Shown in pieces: positions 54,913 to 63,403 of a stretch of DNA of 64,000 nt. Source of the stretch: Clostridia bacterium. Its GTDB lineage: Bacteria; Bacillota; Clostridia; Christensenellales; Aristaeellaceae. The DNA lies in contig JAFRBK010000011.1 in NCBI GenBank assembly GCA_017404985.1, positions 186,001 through 250,000 on the forward strand, read 5' to 3'. Under the pieces are notes generated by a model. The model searched no databases. It worked only from the letters and a program-made list of their open reading frames with translations, and was not told the DNA's origin. Numbering within the stretch: position 1 is the stretch's first letter; every line of letters starts with the position of its first letter. Both the position numbers and the translations under genes were made by a program.

Positions 54913-55670
54913 TGGATGCTGTCCTCGATGCTCTTCACTTTCATGTCCAGGTGGTCGACCACGAACCGCTTCACGAAGGCGTCCGCCGGATGGTGATAGA
55001 TCTGGTAGGGCGTGTCCAGCTGGGCAATCCGCATGTCGTTGATCACCATGATCCGGTCGGACAGGGCAAAAGCCTCCTCCTGGTCGTGGGTCACGTAGAC
55101 CATCGTGATCTTCAGCTTCTTCTGGATCTCCTTCAGCTGCCCCCGCAGCGTGATCTTGATCTCCGCGTCCAGTGCGGACATCGGCTCGTCAAACAGGATG
55201 ATGTCCGGGTTCAGCACCAGCGTCCGCGCGATCGCGACCCGTTGCTGCTGCCCGCCGGAAAGCTGTTTCGGTTTTTTGTAGATGTGCTCCTCGAGCCCCA
55301 CCGTCTCGATCATCTCCCGAACCTTCCGGTCCGTCTCTGCCTTCCCCGCCTTCCGGCTCTGCAGCGCGTAGGAGATGTTGTGGTATACGTCCATGTTCGG
55401 AAAAAGGGAATAGTTCTGAAAAACGATCCCGATGTTCCGGTCCTTCGGCGGGGCGTCGGTGATGTCGATGCCGTCTTTGAGGATCTTCCCGCCGGTAGGC
55501 TTCTCGATCCCGATCAGCATCCGCAGAATGGTCGTCTTCCCGCATCCGGAGGGCCCCAGCAGAGACAGGAACTCGCCCCGCGCCACGTCGAAGGATACGT
55601 CCTCCAGCACGGTCTTCGCCTTGAATTTCTTGCTGATGCCCTGCGCCTGTATAATGGGTTCCGCTCCCAT
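54909..55670 (-). CDS. ABC transporter ATPase (PotA/FbpC-type)
   Basis: 253 residues. Walker A GPSGCGKT, Q-loop FQNYSLFPN, signature LSGGQQQRVAIARTL, Walker B IILFDEP and H-loop VTHDQ are all intact. It lacks the extra C-terminal domain of PotA-like ATPases. It powers the fused permease that follows with an overlapping start, and the binding protein is the gene before it. ATG 55670 has GGAGG seven bases upstream; the frame extends to a TTG at 55694 without support. Confidence 0.93.
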   Translation of the reverse strand: MGAEPIIQAQGISKKFKAKTVLEDVSFDVARGEFLSLLGPSGCGKTTILRMLIGIEKPTGGKILKDGIDITDAPPKDRNIGIVFQNYSLFPNMDVYHNISYALQSRKAGKAETDRKVREMIETVGLEEHIYKKPKQLSGGQQQRVAIARTLVLNPDIILFDEPMSALDAEIKITLRGQLKEIQKKLKITMVYVTHDQEEAFALSDRIMVINDMRIAQLDTPYQIYHHPADAFVKRFVVDHLDMKVKSIEDSIQ

Positions 55671-55691
55671 GCCCTTCCTCCAAAACGCAGG

Positions 55692-55720
55692 CAAAAGAAC
55701 AGCAGTTTCCCGCTGTTCCC
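55692..55720 (-). terminator. Hairpin between binding protein and ATPase genes
   Basis: GAACAGC and GCTGTTC (55712-55718 and 55697-55703) form a 7-bp stem, followed on the minus strand by CTTTTG-type bases. Probably a partial terminator or 3'-end stabiliser that keeps binding-protein mRNA more abundant than the downstream genes. Confidence 0.5.
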
Positions 55721-55736
55721 TGCCCTTATGCCTTCA

Positions 55737-56741
55737 TTAATATTCCCACTGGTCAAGCAAATCCTGCTTGTATTCGAAGTCAAACATGCCCGCCATGGTG
55801 ATCTCCCCGAATCCCGTCGGATAGTTCGGAATCTCCGCCGCCGGCATGTCGGTGTAGATGATGTCCGGGTTGAACAGCGCGCACTGCGGCTTGTTCAGCT
55901 CGTTGTAAAGGTACGTGAACACGTCCTTCACCGCGGGCTTTTCCTCGTGCCCGCTGATCATCCCCATGGTGAACAGGTCGTACGCCAGCCCCTGCTCGGG
56001 AACAATCACCGCCAGCCCCTCGTTCTCGTTGGCATAGTTCACGCACTGCCACAAAAGCCCGTATGCGATCGCCACGTCCCCGCGCACGGCGGCCTTCGCC
56101 GGGGCGGACCCGGAGGTGGTATATTCCTTGATGTTCGGGTTCAGCGCTTCGAAGTAGGCCAGTCCCTCGTCCTGCCCCATCATCGTCACCATCCCGTTGT
56201 AGTAGCTGTATCCGGTCCCGGAGCTCTTCGGGTTCGGCATGGAAATCAGCTCGGCGTATTCCGGCTTCAGCATGTCCTCGTAGGTGGCGGGAACGTCCAG
56301 CCCCTTCTCCTCCAGGATCTTCGTGTTCACCAGGAAGGCTCCGTAGGTCTTGCCGTTCACCGCGTATTTATGGTGCCGTTCGGTGTACCCGGTCACGGAG
56401 GCGTCGTATATGGAGAAGTCGTAGTCGCTCAGCTCGACGAACAGGTCCGGGTCAGCGTTCAAAATGATCTCCGCGTTCACAACCTCCAGGTCGTAGAAGA
56501 TGTCGCAGTCAGAGCTGCGCCCCTCCGCCTGCAGCTTGCTCAGCATCTGCCCGGTTCCGAGGCTCTGGATGACGATTTCAACGTCCGGAAACTGTGCGTC
56601 CAGCTTCTCCTGCAGGTAAGCGATCCGCTCGTCCTCCGCCGCGGTATAAATCACCACCCGCTCAGAAGCCGCAAAAGCCGATCCAATCCCCAGCACCCCC
56701 AGCAGAAAAACCACTAAAATCAGAAAAGCACCCTTCTTCAT
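55737..56741 (-). CDS. Secreted solute-binding protein of the Fe3+/AEP importer group
   Basis: About 334 residues. The signal peptide (MKKGAFLILVVFLLGVLG) is cleaved after SAFA. The mature start ASERVVIYTAAEDERI, then FPDVEIVIQSLGTGQML and SDCDIFYDLE, fits class-II binding proteins related to iron (FbpA) and 2-aminoethylphosphonate (PhnS) carriers. No lipobox Cys. The paired tyrosines that bind iron in FbpA are not obvious, which speaks for an organic ligand. ATG 56741 has GGAGGAGA seven bases before it. It is the first gene of a three-gene importer operon with a consensus promoter. Confidence 0.85.
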   Translation of the reverse strand: MKKGAFLILVVFLLGVLGIGSAFAASERVVIYTAAEDERIAYLQEKLDAQFPDVEIVIQSLGTGQMLSKLQAEGRSSDCDIFYDLEVVNAEIILNADPDLFVELSDYDFSIYDASVTGYTERHHKYAVNGKTYGAFLVNTKILEEKGLDVPATYEDMLKPEYAELISMPNPKSSGTGYSYYNGMVTMMGQDEGLAYFEALNPNIKEYTTSGSAPAKAAVRGDVAIAYGLLWQCVNYANENEGLAVIVPEQGLAYDLFTMGMISGHEEKPAVKDVFTYLYNELNKPQCALFNPDIIYTDMPAAEIPNYPTGFGEITMAGMFDFEYKQDLLDQWEY

Positions 56742-56873
56742 ACGAAATCTCCTCCCTGCGCCCTCATTCAAGCCCAACCCCGACCTGAAAGGGATAAACC
56801 CCATTGAAGCCTGAGTCCGTTCGAGGGCTTTCCGGTTCAATCAAAGCATCGCCGCTCCGACGAACTGAACAGT

Positions 56874-56902
56874 ATTATAGAAAGAGCCACCCCCATTGTC
56901 AA
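56874..56902 (-). promoter_or_regulatory. Consensus promoter of the importer operon
   Basis: Minus strand TTGACA (56897-56902) and TATAAT (56874-56879), exact consensus at both boxes with a 17-base spacer. The leader to the start codon is about 125 bases. Confidence 0.85.
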
Positions 56903-56950
56903 GATTTTTCCGTTCATTTCCTATTTCCTTTTTTCTTCTTTTGAACAAGC

Positions 56951-56996
56951 CGAAACGGAGGGACGGTCTTTTTCGTTTCGCCGTCCCTCCGTTTCG
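56951..56996. terminator. 16-bp perfect inverted repeat downstream of the cytidylyltransferase
   Basis: CGAAACGGAGGGACGG (56951-56966) pairs perfectly with 56981-56996 around a 14-base loop, 14 bases after the stop of the 57010 gene. The minus-strand downstream bases are only mildly T-rich, so termination is probable but not certain. Confidence 0.6.
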
Positions 56997-57009
56997 CCCG
57001 TTCCCCCCG

Positions 57010-57915
57010 TCAAACATCATAAGTCTTATCAATCGCCTTCAACTCTTTAAAAGTATCAATCTCCACAATATCCTCCTCCCTGCACTCCCGCACCTCAACC
57101 TGGTAGTGCTCCTTTCGGTATACCAGCGGCACCTGTTCCCAGTACCGTTCCTTCCCGCCGGGAGCATTGTAAACCTCCTGAATATCCTGCGATAACTTAT
57201 GCCCGTCCGCGTCATTCCAGTAGCTGATGCCGACCATCTGCCAGATATCGTCCCCTTCCCCGCCAACCTTCTCCTCAATAATCACGCCGTCCCTCACCCG
57301 GAAGCACCAGTCATCGCTCCGCTCCTTCCGAATCCCAAGGAAATCGGAAGTATAGTGGTATTTTCGGATGATTGCGGGATTGGAAATCAGCAGGTCCGCT
57401 TCGAACACATAGGCGTTGCTCAGCATGTATCGCGCAACCAGCGCGCTGGAGATGTTGTTCGCCTCGTTGTATACCGGATTCTCCAAAAACTTCACCATCG
57501 GGTATTTATAAAGCAGCTGGTCAAAAAGCTCTCCCAAATACCCCCGTACGATGTAGATCTCGTCGATCCCCGCTTCCAGGCATGCGTCAATCAGCCGGTC
57601 GATGATCCGTGTCCCGTGCACGCGCACCAGCGGCTTCGGCGTGTTGAACGTGATCGGCACCAGCCGCGTCCCGAACCCGGCTGCGATGAAAATCGCCCGC
57701 CTGGCCCGGTAGGGTTCCAGCGCGGTCAGTCCCTCGCTGGTGATCCGTGAATTGTCCACCAGCCCCCGGTCCCCCAGTTCCTTCATCACCTTGTTGATGG
57801 TCCCCAGCGAGTGCCCGGTCATGCCCTCCAGCTTCCGCTGGGTCAAAGGCGCCAGCGAAGTCGCCAACGCCTCCAGCACGTCAAATTGTTTTCTCGTCAG
57901 TCCCGCATTCTCCAT
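57010..57915 (-). CDS. Winged helix-LicC-like cytidylyltransferase
   Basis: 301 residues. Residues 1 to about 75 form a MarR-like winged helix (LTRKQFDVLEALATS, LGTINKVMKELGDRGLV). The rest is a nucleotidyltransferase close to the C-terminal part of the fused permease: RAIFIAAGFGTRLVPITFNTPKPL, VFEADLLISN, DDWCFRVRDG, GISYWNDADG. Such enzymes make CDP-choline-like or CMP-aminoethylphosphonate intermediates used to decorate surface glycans. The winged helix may bind DNA or nucleotides. A GGAGGGG site lies ten bases before the ATG. It stands just upstream of the importer operon on the same strand, apparently with its own transcript. Confidence 0.85.
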   Translation of the reverse strand: MENAGLTRKQFDVLEALATSLAPLTQRKLEGMTGHSLGTINKVMKELGDRGLVDNSRITSEGLTALEPYRARRAIFIAAGFGTRLVPITFNTPKPLVRVHGTRIIDRLIDACLEAGIDEIYIVRGYLGELFDQLLYKYPMVKFLENPVYNEANNISSALVARYMLSNAYVFEADLLISNPAIIRKYHYTSDFLGIRKERSDDWCFRVRDGVIIEEKVGGEGDDIWQMVGISYWNDADGHKLSQDIQEVYNAPGGKERYWEQVPLVYRKEHYQVEVRECREEDIVEIDTFKELKAIDKTYDV

Positions 57916-57973
57916 CCGCGCTCATCCCCTCCGCCGTTTTTCCACCTTTCTGTACTACAAACCTCCGCATCCA

Positions 57974-60900
57974 TCAACTTACTTTTTCCCCATCCAGTCC
58001 ATAATAGATTTCCTCGCTGACTTTCCCGTCTTCGCCGTATTTTCTTTCCACCCGGCAGTACCCATCCTTGCAAAGCATGGGTTTGCCATCTGCATCGTAA
58101 TACTGCTCCTGGATCACTCTGTTCTTCTCGTCGTAATCATACGCCGTCTGGTAAACGCCTTTCCCGTTAGCCATCGGAGCACTCGTGTGATCCATATAGC
58201 TCTCGTAGTTCACCCGCTTCTTTTCATCGTACCGCAGCCATACCATTTCGTATCCGGCGTTGCATTTCGTGGGATTCCCTTCGCCGTCAAAGAATTTCAG
58301 TACGTTCGCGTTTCCGTTCTCATCAAATTCCCGTTCAACAGCACAATAGGTATCCTTCGGCGCCATCGGCTTGTCATCTTCATCGAACCACGCTTCATAT
58401 TCAGCATGATTCTTGTCCAGCCATCTGCGCACAATACTGTGATACCCGTCTGAGCTCCTGACTGCTTCGCCGGACGTCCCCCAGTATGCTTCATTCGCCA
58501 CGAGGTTCTTGTCGTCGTATTCCCGTGTAATGGCAGCAATTTTCTTGTTATTCAGCACGGGAGAACCATCCAGCCAGTACTCCAGCCGAATCACCAGCTT
58601 GTTTTCATTGAATTCCTGCCGCAGCTCGTCATATCCGGCCTTGCAGGCAATGGGCACTCCTTCCGCGCCATAATACCGTACCCGAATGTTGTTTTTGTTT
58701 TCGTCGAATTCCCGCTCAACAGCGCAATAGGTATCCTTCAGCGCCATCGGCTTGTCATCTTCATCGAACCAGGCTTCGCGCAGGATGTGGTCCTTATCCA
58801 GATAAATCCGGTCGATCCGATGATACCCGTCCGTGCTCTTTATCGGTTCCCCATCTGTCCCGAAATATGCCTCAGAAGCCACCAATCCTTTCTCATCATA
58901 TTCGCGAACCAGCGATGCATAACCTTTTTCCCGCAGAACAGGCTTTTCTCCCAGCCAATAGCTGATCCTTACCGCCTGTTTTTTCTCATTGAACTCCTGC
59001 CGCACCTCATCATATCCGGCCTTGCAGGCGATCGACTCTCCTTCCGTGCCATAATACCGTATCCGAATATTGTTTTTGTTTTCATCGAATTCCCGCTCAA
59101 CAGCGCAATAGGTATCTTTCAGCGCTATCGGCTTGTCATCTTCATCGAACCAGGCTTCGCGCAGGATGTGGTCCTTATCCAGATAAATCCGGACGATCCG
59201 GTGATACCCGTCCGTGCTCTTCAGGGCTGCGCCAAACGTTCCCCAGTATGCCTCATCCGCCACCAGGTTTTTGTCGTCATATTCCCGTGTGATGACGGCT
59301 ATTCCCTTGTTGTTCAGCACCAGGGAATGATTCAGCCAGTATTCAATCCGAACCACCAGGTTTTTCTCATTGAATTCCTGCCGCAATTCGCCGTATCCGG
59401 CTTTGCAGGCGATGGGCTGGCCGTCTGCCCCGAAATACCGTTCTTTCGTCAGGTTCTTTTTCTCGTCGAATTCCCGTTCAACCCGAACAAAGGTGTTTCC
59501 TTTGGTCACGGGCTGCTCGTTTTCATCGAACCAGGCTTCACTCAGGATATGGTCCTTATCCAGATAGGTCCTCTCAAACCGGTGATACCCGTCCGTGCTC
59601 TTCAGGGCTTCATTCGACGTTCCCCAATAAGCCTCTTCCGAAACCAGGTTCTTGTCGTCATATTTCCGCGTGATGATTGCAATTCCCTTGTTATTCAGCA
59701 CCGGGCTTTTCTTCAGATAATACTCAATCCGAACCAGCAGGTTTTTCTCATTGAACTCCTGCCGAATCTCATCATATCCGGCATTGCAGGCAATCACAGT
59801 CCCGTCTGCATCGTAATACAGCACCCGGATATTATTCTTTTTGTCATCAAACTCCCGCTCAATCCGGACATACGTATCCCCGACCGTCATCGGGGCACCG
59901 TTTGTATCGAACCAGGCCTCGCTGGTTACATGGCTCGCATCCAGACTGGTCTTCTGAATTTGGTGATACTTGTTCTTCGTGTGATAGACAGGCTCTCCAT
60001 CCACGCCGAAATAGCTTTCTTCGTTCAAAATATTCTTGTCATCGTATCCCCTTATAGTCACGGCAACCCCGAATTCGTTCACCACCAAATGATTATCCCG
60101 GTCGTAATAGGAGATTTTGATAGTATTCCCTTTGGTATCTGCATCATTGACGATATACGCGTATCCCGCTGCCAGGTTCATCAGTTTCCCGTCTGTCCCG
60201 TAATATTCCTGAATATATCCGGCTTTCTCCTGTTCCGAAGGTTCAGGTTCCTCCGCCGAAGCATCTTCCTCAGCATCGAAGGCATTCCCGGCTTCCGCTT
60301 CTTCCCCTTCTTCCTCCTCAGCCTCTTCCTCCGACGCAGCCTCCGGCTCGTCCTCCTTGCCCAGGTACTGCAGGTCTTTGAACGAGATCGTCCTCACATA
60401 GGCATATTCTTTCCCAGGCGTAAACACCAGGTTCCCGTCCACGCCATAGTATTTCGTCGCCATCGCCTTTTCGCTGCTGTTGTATTCCGTTTCAACGGCA
60501 GCGTACCCATCCGTGCAGGCAACGGGCTGTCCCTCCGTGTCAAAGAAGCTCTTCCGAACCACTTTCCCGTTCCCGTTGTATTCGAATTTCACCAGATGGT
60601 ATCCATCCCTGCCGTCCACCGGTTCCCCGTCCAGCCAGTAGCTCTCCGTTGTCTTGTTGTTCCCTTCCCAGGTGTTCCGGACCTCATCCGCATGCTGCTC
60701 CCCGGCATACGGATTTCCTTCCGTATCATAATACCGGGTAGACACTACTTTTTTATCCTGGTATTCATTTTCGGCGCTGGCATACCCCTCCGCGCAGTTC
60801 ACCGGGGTTTTCCCGTCCGTCCCGAAGTAAGCCGTCCGGACCACCAGGTTCTGCTTGTTAAAGGTATAGTTCACCACCGCGTATCCTTTGGGCCCGATCA

Positions 60901-62065
60901 TCAGCTTCCCGTTTTCATCGTAATACTCGGTTCGGGCCAGATTCTTCTTGTCCCGGTATTCATTTTTGATCGCCGCATATCCAAGGGATTCCACCACGAT
61001 TGGCTGGTCATTCTCGTCGAAATACCGCTGATAGGACACCTGGCCCTGCATGGTGAAAACCCGTGTCGTCCGGCTGTAGCCGTCTGTGCTCTTTCCCCGG
61101 ATCCCTTCGCCGATATAATACCGTTCTTCAACGATCCGGTCCCTGGTTCCCAGCCACCGCTGGAGCCCGCAGATTCCCTTCTTATTAAAATATAGGCTCC
61201 CGTCCGCGTTATAGTACATGGCGAGCCGCACTCTCCCGCCCCCGCTGTAGCTGTAAAGCACGTATGCATATCCTTCCGGGCCGGCAATCAGGCTGCCGGC
61301 TTCATCCTCCGGGGACGCCTTCTCGCCGTAATACCGGGTTTCCCGGAGCGCTGCATTTTCATAAATGGATTCCATGGTGGCATACCCGGCTTTGGCATAA
61401 TAATACGGTTGCCCGTCTGCCCCAATATAGGCCGTCCGGCTCTTGTTCTTCCCGACATAGCTGTATTCCACCCGGGCATAGCCGTCCGGCCCCGCCGTCA
61501 GATTGCCGTCCGCGTCATACCAGGTATCGCTCGTCACCATCTGGAAGGTGCTGATCTGGGCATATTCCGTGATCCGATGCCAGCCTACGGGATTCCCGTC
61601 CGGATCATACCGCCAGGTGCTGGCATGTTTTCCGTTCAGGTACCTGGTTTTCATCCAGGCGTATCCGTCCGGGCCCGTCACCAGCTTCCCGTCGGCATCG
61701 TAGAAATACTGTTCCTCCAGTTTCTTGGACCGGTAGATATCTTTCCGGACTGCATATCCCTCAGCACTGTTGATCGGTTTTCCCTTCGTGTCCAGATACT
61801 CAATCTGGCTCACTTTATTCCCGGAGGTATAGCTGTACCGAATCATCGCGTATCCCTTGTCGGAGGCAATCACCGGATTCCCGTCCGCATCCACATAGGT
61901 CTTCGATTCCACCAGCTTCCTGTTGCGGGCATTGTAAACCACCACCTGGTTCAGATTGGTGGATAACTCTGCCACACCGGCATTCACCGGCAGAAGTGAA
62001 AAAAGGATGCATGTGATCACCGCAATCACAGATAGCAAAACAGACAAACGCCCCTGTTTCCTCAT
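57974..62065 (-). CDS. Large secreted YD-like repeat protein (paralogue 2)
   Basis: About 1,363 residues. Signal peptide (LLSVIAVITCILFSLLPVNA), then YD-like units, an acidic spacer near residues 560-610 (Glu/Ala-rich), and five super-repeats of about 127 residues in the C-terminal half. Each super-repeat holds four sub-units marked by EAYWGT, EAWFDEDDKP, ACKAGYDE and RIEYWL. It matches the 31432 protein over the full length in order of parts. No toxin, hydrolase or wall anchor is seen. The ATG at 62065 (second codon of a frame that starts with TTG) has AAGGTGG upstream. It starts a separate transcript from a TTTACA-type promoter and ends 58 bases before the 57915 start. Confidence 0.8.
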   Translation of the reverse strand: MRKQGRLSVLLSVIAVITCILFSLLPVNAGVAELSTNLNQVVVYNARNRKLVESKTYVDADGNPVIASDKGYAMIRYSYTSGNKVSQIEYLDTKGKPINSAEGYAVRKDIYRSKKLEEQYFYDADGKLVTGPDGYAWMKTRYLNGKHASTWRYDPDGNPVGWHRITEYAQISTFQMVTSDTWYDADGNLTAGPDGYARVEYSYVGKNKSRTAYIGADGQPYYYAKAGYATMESIYENAALRETRYYGEKASPEDEAGSLIAGPEGYAYVLYSYSGGGRVRLAMYYNADGSLYFNKKGICGLQRWLGTRDRIVEERYYIGEGIRGKSTDGYSRTTRVFTMQGQVSYQRYFDENDQPIVVESLGYAAIKNEYRDKKNLARTEYYDENGKLMIGPKGYAVVNYTFNKQNLVVRTAYFGTDGKTPVNCAEGYASAENEYQDKKVVSTRYYDTEGNPYAGEQHADEVRNTWEGNNKTTESYWLDGEPVDGRDGYHLVKFEYNGNGKVVRKSFFDTEGQPVACTDGYAAVETEYNSSEKAMATKYYGVDGNLVFTPGKEYAYVRTISFKDLQYLGKEDEPEAASEEEAEEEEGEEAEAGNAFDAEEDASAEEPEPSEQEKAGYIQEYYGTDGKLMNLAAGYAYIVNDADTKGNTIKISYYDRDNHLVVNEFGVAVTIRGYDDKNILNEESYFGVDGEPVYHTKNKYHQIQKTSLDASHVTSEAWFDTNGAPMTVGDTYVRIEREFDDKKNNIRVLYYDADGTVIACNAGYDEIRQEFNEKNLLVRIEYYLKKSPVLNNKGIAIITRKYDDKNLVSEEAYWGTSNEALKSTDGYHRFERTYLDKDHILSEAWFDENEQPVTKGNTFVRVEREFDEKKNLTKERYFGADGQPIACKAGYGELRQEFNEKNLVVRIEYWLNHSLVLNNKGIAVITREYDDKNLVADEAYWGTFGAALKSTDGYHRIVRIYLDKDHILREAWFDEDDKPIALKDTYCAVEREFDENKNNIRIRYYGTEGESIACKAGYDEVRQEFNEKKQAVRISYWLGEKPVLREKGYASLVREYDEKGLVASEAYFGTDGEPIKSTDGYHRIDRIYLDKDHILREAWFDEDDKPMALKDTYCAVEREFDENKNNIRVRYYGAEGVPIACKAGYDELRQEFNENKLVIRLEYWLDGSPVLNNKKIAAITREYDDKNLVANEAYWGTSGEAVRSSDGYHSIVRRWLDKNHAEYEAWFDEDDKPMAPKDTYCAVEREFDENGNANVLKFFDGEGNPTKCNAGYEMVWLRYDEKKRVNYESYMDHTSAPMANGKGVYQTAYDYDEKNRVIQEQYYDADGKPMLCKDGYCRVERKYGEDGKVSEEIYYGLDGEKVS

Positions 62066-62104
62066 CAATTTCCACCTTCCCTTCGGAACCGAAGATTTAT
62101 GAAT

Positions 62105-62133
62105 ATTTTACCAAAAATGCTCAGAATTGTAAA
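62105..62133 (-). promoter_or_regulatory. Promoter of the second YD-repeat gene
   Basis: Minus strand TTTACA (62128-62133) and TAAAAT (62105-62110) 17 bases apart, 40 bases before the start codon. Confidence 0.6.
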
Positions 62134-62262
62134 CAAAACGCGCCCTCTCCTTCACCCTTTGATTTAATCTCTGACTTGGTACCCAATACAAGGCTTTTGT
62201 TCCAAATGAAGCCTGCCGATAATTTAGCGTTTTAAATTGTTAAATCGTCAAGCCCTTAATAA

Positions 62263-62436
62263 AGCCCGGAGTCTGAATCTCCGGGCTATGAATCCCAGAC
62301 TTGTGGTCCGGAGGGGACGGTTCTTTCCGGACCATCTTCAGTCAACTCTATTGTTTAGCCTGTTGGCCAACTATGCTGCCATGGCATTTTTCTGAAATAA
62401 TGAAATTGCCATGGCAGCAAAGCTAACCAACCGGCT
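62263..62436. repeat. Three consecutive inverted repeats in the 459-base gap
   Basis: The gap 62066-62524 has no gene. It holds a 9-bp perfect hairpin (62263-62271 with 62279-62287), a second 9-bp one (62304-62312 with 62326-62334), and a 30-base imperfect inverted repeat (62357-62386 with 62407-62436, 25 of 30 matched, inner 13 perfect, 20-base loop). They could terminate the toxin transcript from the right or be remains of a small mobile repeat. Confidence 0.6.
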
Positions 62437-62524
62437 TGATCCCCGGACAGATTGCTGTTCTCTTCGATCTCTTTCTCATCCCCATCAATGAAAAACAGAC
62501 ATCTTTAGTACTAATCATCTTTTC

Positions 62525-62827
62525 TTATCTTTTGAACAGGTCGCTGTGCGTTCCGGTTCTGGCCAGGGACAAGACTAAAACATCATCTTCAAGATAGTAG
62601 ATCAAAAGCCAGTCTGAAAGAACATGCAATTCCCTGTGGCCCCTCCAGTCTCCACTTAATTCATGATCATCATAATCTTCAATCAGTCTTTCCTGCTGAT
62701 CTCCTTTAGCGATGAGACGAATCACATCATCCAATAGGCTGATATTGTATCCCCGTTTAATGGCAAGCTTGTAATCCTTTTTGAATCGGGTTGACCACTT
62801 AACTTTGTATTTATCCACATTACTCAC
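62525..62827 (-). CDS. yafQ: YafQ-type mRNA interferase toxin
   Basis: 100 residues of the RelE superfamily. The YafQ signature is intact: DHELSGDWRGHRELHV, DWLLIYY and the end RTGTHSDLF, with the His/Asp residues used for ribosome-dependent mRNA cleavage. The start overlaps the antitoxin stop (ATGA at 62824-62827), the usual layout with the antitoxin first. Confidence 0.93.
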   Translation of the reverse strand: MSNVDKYKVKWSTRFKKDYKLAIKRGYNISLLDDVIRLIAKGDQQERLIEDYDDHELSGDWRGHRELHVLSDWLLIYYLEDDVLVLSLARTGTHSDLFKR

Positions 62828-63093
62828 CGCTTAAGCTCCTCCAGCGCATCTTCAACGCTGAGTGCTTCAACCTTGGAATCCTTCGCAATTTTCTCAGCCT
62901 CAAGCATAGCTTCAAGAGTCTCTCTTGTAGGAACATCCAAACGGACATCAAAAGGAAATCCGCCCACAGCCACGGATTTTCTCAGGAAAACATTAATCGC
63001 CGTTCCAAGCGTCATTCCCAAGGCTGCGTAAATAGCCTCGCTCTGTGTTCTGAGTTCTGAATCGATGCGGTGGGTATAAGATGTTGTAGCCAT
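62824..63093 (-). CDS. dinJ: DinJ/RelB-family antitoxin
   Basis: 89 residues. The N terminus (ATTSYTHRIDSELRTQSEAIYAALGMTLGTAINVFLRK) is a ribbon-helix-helix DNA-binding domain and the C-terminal half (residues 55-89) is a toxin-wrapping helix rich in Glu and Lys. It neutralises the overlapping YafQ toxin and should repress the pair through the operator at 63141-63169. GGAGG lies before the ATG. Confidence 0.92.
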   Translation of the reverse strand: MATTSYTHRIDSELRTQSEAIYAALGMTLGTAINVFLRKSVAVGGFPFDVRLDVPTRETLEAMLEAEKIAKDSKVEALSVEDALEELKR

Positions 63094-63133
63094 AACGATC
63101 CTCCTTGCAAAACAGTCACGCTATTTAGCATTA

Positions 63134-63169
63134 ATATTATATCATTTGTATTACAAAGTCAATCATTTG
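63134..63169 (-). promoter_or_regulatory. Promoter/operator of dinJ-yafQ
   Basis: Minus strand TTGACT (63157-63162) with TAATAT (63134-63139) at 17 bases. A 13-base palindrome TTTGTATTACAAA (63145-63157) lies between the boxes and is flanked by two ATCATTTG copies (63141-63148, 63162-63169) 21 bases apart, two helical turns, as expected for paired ribbon-helix-helix dimers. The rest of the 310-base gap 63094-63403 shows nothing else. Confidence 0.7.
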
Positions 63170-63403
63170 CATTTTTTATAATCTTTCCGGGTAGCATTCC
63201 CGGCTGCTTATTTGTCCCATCCTTTGCTGGACACACCATTGCATTACCTTGCCCATTACAACGTGAATTTCCTGAGTTTTAACCCGCTAACGTCAAATTT
63301 GATCATTTCACAACCGTATCTCTGGTATCGATTTTTCCGTTGTATTTATTTCGGTATTCCGATATAATGCTTTTCGGAGAACCTTTCTTTGGCCATTCTT
63401 ATT

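Noticed and set aside
54912-56717. A 601-codon rightward open frame opposite the importer ATPase and binding protein
   Set aside because: Antisense shadow of two genes with complete motifs; no domain and no ribosome site.
29061-62065. YD-repeat proteins as RHS/contact-dependent toxins with immunity genes
   Set aside because: No variable toxin end, no RHS core signature (such as the DPxG cleavage motif) and no small immunity gene downstream were seen.
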